The position numbers were made by a program, and so were the translations under genes. Below are positions 57,209 through 64,000 of a stretch of 64,000 bases of DNA, one piece after another. The notes beneath the pieces were generated by a model. The model saw only the letters and a program-made list of their open reading frames with translations, was not told the DNA's origin and made no database searches. Origin of the DNA: Scalesia atractyloides (lineage: Eukaryota; Streptophyta; Magnoliopsida; Asterales; Asteraceae); the NCBI GenBank assembly GCA_947069175.1, contig CAMTDV010000019.1:71237358-71301357 (forward strand). The letters are read 5' to 3'. The stretch's first letter is position 1; every line of letters begins with the position of its first letter.

Positions 57209-57287
57209 GTTAGACACGTAGCTCAGTTGGTAGAGCTGCGTGCACGCGTACGAGAGGTCACGGGTTCGAGTCTCACCCAGCGCACAC
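57209..57287 (+). repeat. tRNA-like module 4 in LTR 5 (most tRNA-like)
   Basis: GGTTAGACACG leads into TAGCTCAGTTGGTAGAGC, a canonical tRNA D-arm and A box. The B box ACGGGTTCGAGTCTC follows at the usual spacing; from D-arm to T-loop the length equals that of a plant tRNA-Lys. The anticodon and acceptor stems do not pair. Confidence 0.88.
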
Positions 57288-57304
57288 ATATAACCGACCG
57301 AACC

Positions 57305-57357
57305 GGTCAACGGTCAACGGTCAACAAGTCAACAAGTCAACGTCAACGGTCAAAAAT
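57305..57357 (-). promoter_or_regulatory. Cluster of seven W-box cores (TTGAC)
   Basis: Seven copies of GTCAA (TTGAC on the minus strand) occur in about 50 bp, as GGTCAAC and AAGTCAAC units. TTGAC is the WRKY-factor core. The 3' LTR copy (63595-63638) has six. Confidence 0.7.
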
Positions 57358-57806
57358 CAACATTTTTTTATTATTTTATTTATTTATTTAAATTAAAAAT
57401 TAATTAAAAATACTTAAAAATAACATTTTTAAAGTTAGAAAATAGCCTTAAACTCACAAAAATATATCCAAAAATACTATTAAAATTGTTAATAAAATCC
57501 ATTTATTTACATTATTTTTTTCGTTATTAATTAGGTTAGTTTTTCCTCGTCGATCAATCCTCTAAACTCGTGCGCATTCAACATCATTCACCGAACGCAC
57601 CCAAGGTGAGTGAATCTCTACAAATTCCCCGTTTTAATCACGTTTTTGGGGTGTATCATGTGTCTTATTATTTATTACTTTTAAACTATTGTGCACCCAT
57701 CATATTCATGATCAAATGTGTATTCAACATGTATTATCTGTTTGTGTGATTATTGTTTAGATTAAATTTATCATTTTCAGTACATACATTTTCATAGGCC
57801 GCCGCT

Positions 57807-57980
57807 CCCCATTACCTATGAGCGTTGAGCTGTTCCCCATTACCTATGAGCGTGAACCAGGCGTGCCAACATACGATCGGCTCCGTTTGATTGAGCCTTG
57901 ATCGCACATACATTTCATCATAGGCCGTCTGCTCCCCATTACCTATGAGCGTGAGCCGTTCCCCATTACCTATGAGCGTG
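57807..57980 (+). repeat. Minisatellite of CCCCATTACCTATGAGCG units
   Basis: Four copies start at 57807, 57835, 57934 and 57961, in two pairs that each follow an ATAGGCCG-like sequence. Confidence 0.9.
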
Positions 57981-58457
57981 AACGAGACGTTGCCAACATT
58001 TACATTGTCATTCATGTTACATATTCATGCAAGGTGTTTGTTATTGTATGTTATTTGTTTGATATTGTATGCTATTTGTTTGTTATTGTATGTTTACTTA
58101 CGTTTGTTCATATATGATTATTGCGCAACTTTTTCCATATTAAATACAACAAGAAATAAATTATAAATGTTTTCGGACAAGGTTCACTCGCCAACTTTTT
58201 GTTGACCCAAAAACCATTTTTACACATGATACAGGTGAACATGATGAAGCAAGGAAAACATAGGAAATTGCCTTAGAAGAAAAATAATGAAGTTTAGAAG
58301 GATGTATTAAACATGTTGTAATTGTTTGATTTGATTGTATGATTCCTTTTAAATTGTAATAGTAAATGTGAAACATTATAATAAATGTCATGAGCTTTGA
58401 TGAAAACCCAATCATGCCCCGATCACCTTTTCCGCTGCGGGTCGGGGTGTGACAGAT

Positions 58458-58469
58458 TGGTATCAGAGC
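58458..58469 (+). other. Primer binding site (initiator tRNA-Met type), element 5
   Basis: TGGTATCAGAGC starts three bases after the LTR end. It is the same PBS as in Tekay element 1. Confidence 0.92.
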
Positions 58470-59299
58470 TTTTGACTATAGGGATATAGGATAGATTATT
58501 AGACCCTTAGAGCCTATACTATAGTTGATTAGGTTTTAATTGTTTATGTGGTTATATGCAAACTCATGATGTTTATTTCTTTCATATTTATTACATATAC
58601 AAATGCATGCGAACACTTCCAATATTACATTTTGCGATACATACTGAATTATACTTACAGTCAAACATACATACTTACATACATATTCATCATACGTATT
58701 TCATTGTTCACATATTCAATTCATCTTCATACTTCCGTTATTCAAGATTTTGTCGCATTTTTAATTTTTCAAATCTCATCAAAGTGAGTTCTACGACGGG
58801 CATGTAGTAACTGTAAGGGTACAAGTACCGGTAGTCGGAACGCCTGGTCTAGGTTGGCATTCGTATAAATCCAATATAACGGACCAGTTTGCCTACCTAG
58901 GGACTAACGATGAGAGTACGAAGGACCTATTAGGCCAAAGCATGCCACACCAAACGTCGTTCGAACTAACCCCACTTTGAGGTGTCACCGTGTCCACACC
59001 TGGATACATTCCGAATATCATACGTTACATACATATTTCTCGATTTTCTCCGGGTTTTAGTGTACGTAACCAGGCAAACACATGCGAACCATATGAAAAA
59101 CGCGGTAATCATAGGGGCCCACGTGATTACGAAGGTGAAGTATGGCGGCATGCAAGGCCCAATTACGAGCAAAGCCCAAGACATCCTATGGATGTAGTAG
59201 ATTTATTATGCTATGTTTATTTTATGAATGTTCATTCCTAAATACGACACATGATCCCAAAAACATCCAACTCATACTCTTCATATGTATTCCTTGTAG
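58470..59299 (+). other. Leader of element 5
   Basis: About 830 bp without a credible gene between PBS and gag. The open frames here are short and lack motifs. Confidence 0.6.
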
Positions 59300-60669
59300 A
59301 TGTCTTCTAATTCCGCTCGTAGGAAGATGAGAGCAGAAAAAGCTCGCGAGCGTATGGCTGCCCAAATCGCTCAACAAATGGCTGCCGTAATACCCAACAT
59401 TGTAGTCCAAGTCCGACAAGCCCTTACCGCTAATCCCGTCAATCAAGAAGATCAAAATGTCGCCAACCCTCCCCTAATTACCACTAAATACACCTTCAAG
59501 CATTTCAAATCCTGCGACCCTACAAAATACGAAGGGACTGAAAGTGTCACCGCTCTTCTCTATTGGTTTGAAGAAATGGAAAACATTTTTCTAAATTGCG
59601 ATTTCCCCGATGATCGCAAAGTGCGATATGCTACTGGTCGTTTATATGGAATAGCACTTACTTGGTGGAATACAGAGAAGGCCAAACGAGGTGTTGAAGA
59701 TGCTATGACTTTGACTTGGGAAGAGTTGAAAGAAATCATGACAAGACGGTTTTGCCCAAGGAGCGAAATCAAGAAATTAGAGGATGAGTTCTATTCGTTG
59801 AAACAAAAGGAAGGCGACCACACTAGATACAACAAGAGGTTAATGGTTCCCAACTTGTTCACTCCCCCCTACCGTTTGATCGAGCACTACATTCGAGGTC
59901 TTCCTTCAATGATTCAAGACTCTGTAATAAGTACCACACCTGCAACTTTGGAAGCAGCAATGGAGATAGCTACAGAGCTCACCGAAACCGAATCCGGAAC
60001 AAAGACTTCAAGGAGGAGAAGAAAAAGGATAAAGCATCAACTGAAATTTCAAACTCCACCCAAACCGAATCCCCTTCTCAACCCATTTCCAAGAGGAAAC
60101 GAGATGAGCAACTTTTCGCTGTCACCCAACGCAATCAACCAGCCTTACAAGCCGTACCCCTCCAAGCTATCCCAATCACTCAAGTAGCACCCAACTCAAC
60201 CTACCCAAATAAGAAGCCTTACCTTGGACCTCACCCTCGATGTAACACCTGTTTTTATCACCATCCATCTACCGTACTTTGTCGACTATGTGCGAATTGT
60301 GGACGCTATGGTCATTTGAGCAAAGTTTGCCGCACCTCTCAAAACCAAACCTCACCCCCTACTCAAAACATGATCCAAACATATCAACAACCCCAATACC
60401 CCATGTTCCCATATGTTCGAGCTTGTTTCAATTTTGGCGACCCTACCCACTTTAGAAACACGTGCCCTCAATTGGTTAACATCATAAACGCCCAAGCTCA
60501 AGCAAACCCAGTTAACCAAGCAAATCAAGAAAACCCAACCACTAGGCCACCAGCAAGAGGAAGAGTTTTCAACATCAACGCCAATCCTGTTGAAGATAAT
60601 GACGGCCCAAACGAAACCACCCAACTAGTCCCCTTCACCAACAATCAAGATTCTACTCCAACCGCTTAG
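59300..60669 (+). CDS. gag of the gag-only element 5, one frameshift
   Basis: The start MSSNSARRKMRAEKARERMA is chosen because it precedes the conserved capsid block. Capsid motifs are YTFKHFKSCDPTKYEGTESV, LLYWFEEMENIFLNCDFPDD, LTWEELKEIMTRRFCPRSEI and IEHYIRGLPSMIQDSVI. A one-base frame change near 60006-60012 moves the nucleocapsid part to another frame: it has CANCGRYGHLSKVC (intact CX2CX4HX4C) and CFNFGDPTHFRNTC (second Cys lost), then a natural stop at 60669. The joined length of about 456 aa is a normal gag. No protease, RT or integrase follows, so the element depends on others for copying. Gag forms the RNA-packaging particle. Confidence 0.88.
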
Positions 60670-60769
60670 TTTTATGTTTTCCTTATGTTATCTCAATTCT
60701 CACGTGTCTCAATTTTAAATTTGAAGTTTATCCAAGGATTTTAATGCAAATTATTACTTCAGTTTTGTT

Positions 60770-61775
60770 TTATACTCATTGATCAACATTCATACCATCA
60801 TACATCTCAACGTATTTCAATCTCATTATTTAAAGAAGTTGGGCTGTGTCTCACTTCTACATAGACTAACCTCTCCATCACAACAAACGAGAGATGGACT
60901 GTCATCATTCCAACATGTATACTATCAGAAATATGACTCAGGCATTGTTTGTTGTGTTTATTTATGTTTTAGAGTCACATAGGACTAATCATAGCTTACT
61001 GATAAAATCAATGAAAATTTGACGAGAATATGGTGGATACGCCGCTGGTACTTCCTATATATAAGTATTCTTGTCAAAGGATCAGAGGCATTATCAGGCG
61101 GTTATGAGAAGTTCCATGTAGGATTTTGTAATGTCTTGGTTGAAATTTGATTTACACTCACTGATTTAACATTCATATCAACTCATCATTTAAAGAAATT
61201 GGATTGTGTTCCATTTTCTACATAGACTAACCTCCCCATCATAACAAACGAGAGAGGTATTGTCATCATTCAAGGATTCAAGCTTTGGTTGTTGTGTTTG
61301 TTTATGTTTTAGAGTTACATAGGACTAATCATAACTTACCGATAAAACCAATGAAAATTTGACGAGAATATGGTGGATACGCCGCTGGTACTTCCTATAT
61401 ATAAGTATTCTTGTCAAAGGATCAGAGGCATTATCAGGCGGTTATGAGAAGTTCCATGTAGGATTTAGTATTGTATTGATTGAAGTTTGTGTTATACTCA
61501 CTGATTTAGCATTCATATCATCTCATCATTTAAAGGAATTGGATTGTGCCACCATCCAAACCTGTATGCTATCAGAATTAGGACTCAGACATTGGTTGTT
61601 GTGTTTATTTATGTTCTAGAGTCTCATCATAGAACCAATCATAACTTACTGATAAAACCAATGAAAATTTGACAAGAATATGGTGGATACGCCGCTGGTA
61701 CTTCCTATATATAAGTATTCTTGCCAAAGGATCAGAGGCATTGTCAGGCGGTTATGAGAAGTTCCATGTAGGTTG
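60770..61775 (+). repeat. Three diverged tandem repeats of about 280-380 bp in place of pol
   Basis: Units start at about 60770, 61151 and 61494. Each has ACTCA(T/C)TGAT..AACATTCATA, GTTTATTTATGTTTTAGAGT, AATATGGTGGATACGCCGCT and GTATTCTTGTCAAAGGATCA, with the last roughly 110 bp nearly identical (61012, 61350 and 61661 onward). No conserved reading frame spans them. Confidence 0.88.
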
Positions 61776-62039
61776 TAGTATTAGAAGTTTTGTTTTAGGA
61801 TATAACCTTATCTTTCCAAACATATCAAAACTCTTGCGCATGAAATCATACTTAGTGAATCAACTCTGCTTATAAATATTTTTACCGTAGGCAACACAAA
61901 AGCGATTCCTAGAGCAGGGTACTCAACCCTTACAAGGAACGTTACCGCCTCAAACAAAAATTTAAACTCTTACTCCTTTCTAAGTATGAAACTGTCAAAT
62001 TAAACACCATCCTTTTTAGACAAATATGCCACTACTTAA
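61776..62039 (+). other. Spacer before the PPT of element 5
   Basis: AT-rich sequence without coding signs between the last tandem unit and the pre-PPT palindrome. Confidence 0.5.
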
Positions 62040-62073
62040 ATTTCGGGACGAAATTTCTAAAAGTAGGGGATAC
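62040..62073 (+). other. Pre-PPT palindrome and polypurine tract, element 5
   Basis: ATTTCG-GGA-CGAAAT (62040-62054), then AAAGTAGGGGATAC directly before the LTR. It is almost the same as in Tekay element 4 (53501-53534). Confidence 0.9.
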
Positions 62074-62264
62074 TGTAACATCCGTCAAAAACCTGATTAA
62101 CCAAACCCGCTTCGTTTATTAACCGAACAACCAGTTAAAAATTTCGTTGCGAATTTAATGCTCAAATTAATTTTAAACGATACATAATTAATAATTATAT
62201 TAGAATATAAAATTTATAATTGAAAATTCATTAAAAATAATGAAATAAAAATATTATGCTGATG

Positions 62265-62344
62265 TCGGGTTTCGAACCCGGGTCAGCCGGGAACCACAAA
62301 GACTTAACCCACACTCGCCCAACCACTCCGCCACTTGTGCCTTT
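62265..62344 (-). repeat. tRNA-like module 1, 3' LTR copy
   Basis: Same as 55949-56028. The B-box stem-loop is intact except for one base (GTCGGG for GCCGGG at the stem end). Confidence 0.8.
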
Positions 62345-63186
62345 TGATGATATATTAAATCAATAAATTCAAATAGCAAAAACTCGTTTTCAAAACCCAG
62401 TTACACAGCGCACCCAAATCCGCTGACACCGGAAAATCCGACGATTTCGCCAATCATCGTCGGTTACCTTTGACATAACGTAAGTATTAACAATGACATC
62501 GGTTATAACCGATGTCCAGTCCGTGACATTAGTCATAACCGCCGGAAAATTTTGACCAACGAATCAAGACGGTAATCAGACCAAATTCGTCGATGTTCTT
62601 CCCTATAAATACACCCTCTAACCTCTGATAACCTTTTCGCTCACAATCACACCAATTCTCGACGTAATTTCACTCGCCGGAAAATCTCTGCAAGTCGCCG
62701 GAAAACCGAGATTTCATCTACACGGTAAATACCTCGACTTTTTCTGTTTCAATCCGTTGTTAGAATGTTACTAACTTCAATCCAACCATCAGAATCTATT
62801 TCAGACGACGTTGCCGGATTTTCTGTTTTCGCCGGAAAACTTCTGAAAGTTTCAGAATCTCGCTGTTTGCCGGTATGATCATTCAAACCTACTGATAATC
62901 GTTACTCAGTAGTTAAATTTCACATCTAATCCCTCCAAACTGTTAATTGATCCTAACAGCCGAATGTCACCGAAACAGAGCCGACGAGCTTCGCCGGATT
63001 TCTGAAGAAGACAATCTGTTCGGTACAATCAATCCCCAAACATTTTCTGTTCAATACATTACGATTGTTCATCTTATTCATTAACCGGATTAATCAAGTA
63101 ACAGTTAGTTATCCGATGTCTGTGTTTTGAACGAAGAAGACGAAGTTGTGTATGTTATAAGACTAATTAAAATTGATATTATGAAC

Positions 63187-63254
63187 GGGTTAGACACACA
63201 GTCCAGCGGTGGACTGTGTGCAAACAATATGCATACGACGCGAGTTCGATTCCT
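63187..63254 (+). repeat. tRNA-like module 2, 3' LTR copy
   Basis: The perfect D-arm hairpin and B box GAGTTCGATTCC are conserved. The sequence after the B box is shortened relative to 56940. Confidence 0.8.
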
Positions 63255-63330
63255 ATAAATGTTTTTTTAGAAACCGAACCGGGTTAACTCAGAAATATGT
63301 TAAGTATAATAAAAACTAGAATATTTACCA

Positions 63331-63410
63331 AGTTAGACACAGAGTCCAGCGGTGAACTGTGTGCCAAACTAAACCACAGGTCCCGGGTCCGAGACCTGTG
63401 GCGAGCACCG
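63331..63410 (+). repeat. tRNA-like module 3, 3' LTR copy, B box mutated
   Basis: The B box reads GGGTCCGAG instead of GGGTTCGAG, and the D-arm hairpin has GGTGAAC for GGTGGAC. The other bases match 57041-57120. Confidence 0.8.
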
Positions 63411-63497
63411 AGTCGATACATTAAATCGTTTTTAAAATAAGTGATTTTCGGATTAATTTAATTAGTATATAAATATAATTAAAAACATAAATATTTC

Positions 63498-63577
63498 GGG
63501 TTAGACACGTAGCTCAGTTGGTAGAGCTGCGTGCACGCGTACGAGAGGTCACGGGTTCGAATCTCACCCAGCGCACA
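63498..63577 (+). repeat. tRNA-like module 4, 3' LTR copy
   Basis: The A box TAGCTCAGTTGGTAGAGC is intact and the B box reads GGGTTCGAATCTC, still matching the GGTTCGANTC consensus. Confidence 0.87.
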
Positions 63578-63594
63578 CATATAACCGAACGAAC

Positions 63595-63638
63595 CGGTCA
63601 ACGGTCAATGGTCAACAAGTCAACAAGTCAACGGTCAA
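63595..63638 (-). promoter_or_regulatory. Cluster of six W-box cores, 3' LTR copy
   Basis: Six GTCAA (TTGAC) cores; one unit fewer than the 5' LTR. Confidence 0.65.
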
Positions 63639-64000
63639 AAATCAACATTTTTTTATTATTTTATTTATTTATTTAAATTAAAAATCAATTAAAAATACTT
63701 AAAAATAACATTTTTAAAGTTAGAAAATAGCCTTAAACTCACAAAAATATATCCAAAAATACTATTAAAATTGTTAATAAAATCCATTTATTTACATCAT
63801 TTTTTTCGTTATTAATTAGGTTAGTTTTTCCTCGTCGATCAATCCTCTAAACTCGTGCGCATTCAACATCATTCACCGAACGCACCCAAGGTGAGTGAAT
63901 CTCTACAAATTCCCCGTTTTAATCACGTTTTTGGGGTGTATCATGTGTCTTATTATTTATTACTTTTAAACTATTGTGCACCCATCATATTCATGATCAA

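Larger units (their letters stand above)
55771..58454 (+). mobile_element. 5' LTR of the gag-only element 5 (2684 bp)
   Basis: Starts TGTAACATCCG and ends GGTCGGGGTGTGACA, then GA and the PBS. It is nearly identical to 62074-64000, which points to recent insertion. In order it contains an inverted tRNA-like module (55949), a TATA box (CCTATAAATAC, 56287-56297), CGCCGGAAAA-rich sequence, three direct tRNA-like modules (56873-57287), W-box cores (57305-57357), AT-rich DNA and a short minisatellite (57807-57980). Confidence 0.92.
62074..64000 (+). mobile_element. 3' LTR of the gag-only element 5, cut by the window end
   Basis: Starts TGTAACATCCG and follows 55771 onward with few substitutions, a 13-bp insertion near 62145 and an 18-19 bp deletion after module 2 (63254). 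About 760 bp remain outside the window. Confidence 0.92.

Noticed and set aside
57209..57287. A functional tRNA gene
   Set aside because: D- and T-arm sequences are good, but acceptor and anticodon stems do not pair, and the unit is duplicated with the LTR.

Overview
The window is nuclear DNA of a eudicot plant. Intron-containing plant genes, plant-type LTR retrotransposons, Helitrons, MITEs and PIF/Harbinger remnants all say so. The style of the Ty3/gypsy LTRs and HARBI1-like fragments suggests the sunflower family (Asteraceae), but that is an inference. Three host genes stand in a sea of nested transposons: an ACT-domain-repeat (ACR) protein gene (23.0-26.2 kb, +, with an apparent 1-nt frameshift), an intronless exocyst EXO70 gene (28.4-30.4 kb, -), and a five-exon DHHC protein S-acyltransferase gene (40.3-44.6 kb, +). 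A short fragment of the splicing-factor gene SF3A1 (27.8-28.2 kb) lies between the first two. No tRNA, rRNA or CRISPR gene is supported.

Layout: 1-4966, 5' end of a Ty3/gypsy Tekay-type element on the minus strand (gag remnant, leader, 2.43-kb LTR). 8240-20930, a Mutator-type foldback element with a perfect 9-bp target duplication, split by a 12-kb Tat-lineage Ty3/gypsy element (LTRs 8506-9867 and 19042-20489) that carries an intron-containing antisense gene. 21.2-22.6 kb, LINE, SINE and foldback debris. 23-31 kb, gene island. 31973-36320, a PIF/Harbinger element with a dead transposase gene that contains a solo Tekay LTR. 37612-38549, a foldback element built on a GC-rich minisatellite. 40-44.6 kb, acyltransferase gene. 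45.4-48.2 kb, Helitron, copia LTR and the 5' end of a second Tat-like element. 48249-55770, a Tekay element with a deleted 5' part and broken pol. 55771-64000, a gag-only LTR element inserted in the Tekay 3' LTR.

Two LTR families stand out. The Tekay LTRs carry arrays of 18-bp palindromes, CAAGTTCGNNCGAACTTG, one array just upstream of the TATA box and one downstream. The gag-only element has LTRs with four tRNA-like pol III promoter modules, three in a row downstream of the TATA box and one inverted upstream, followed by a cluster of W-box cores. Its primer binding site, pre-PPT palindrome and PPT match those of the neighbouring Tekay element. It may therefore be a parasite of Tekay machinery, although the Tekay copy here is itself dead (deleted protease core, several frame breaks, missing integrase Glu).

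All calls rest on reading the sequence and family knowledge; no search or folding program was run.
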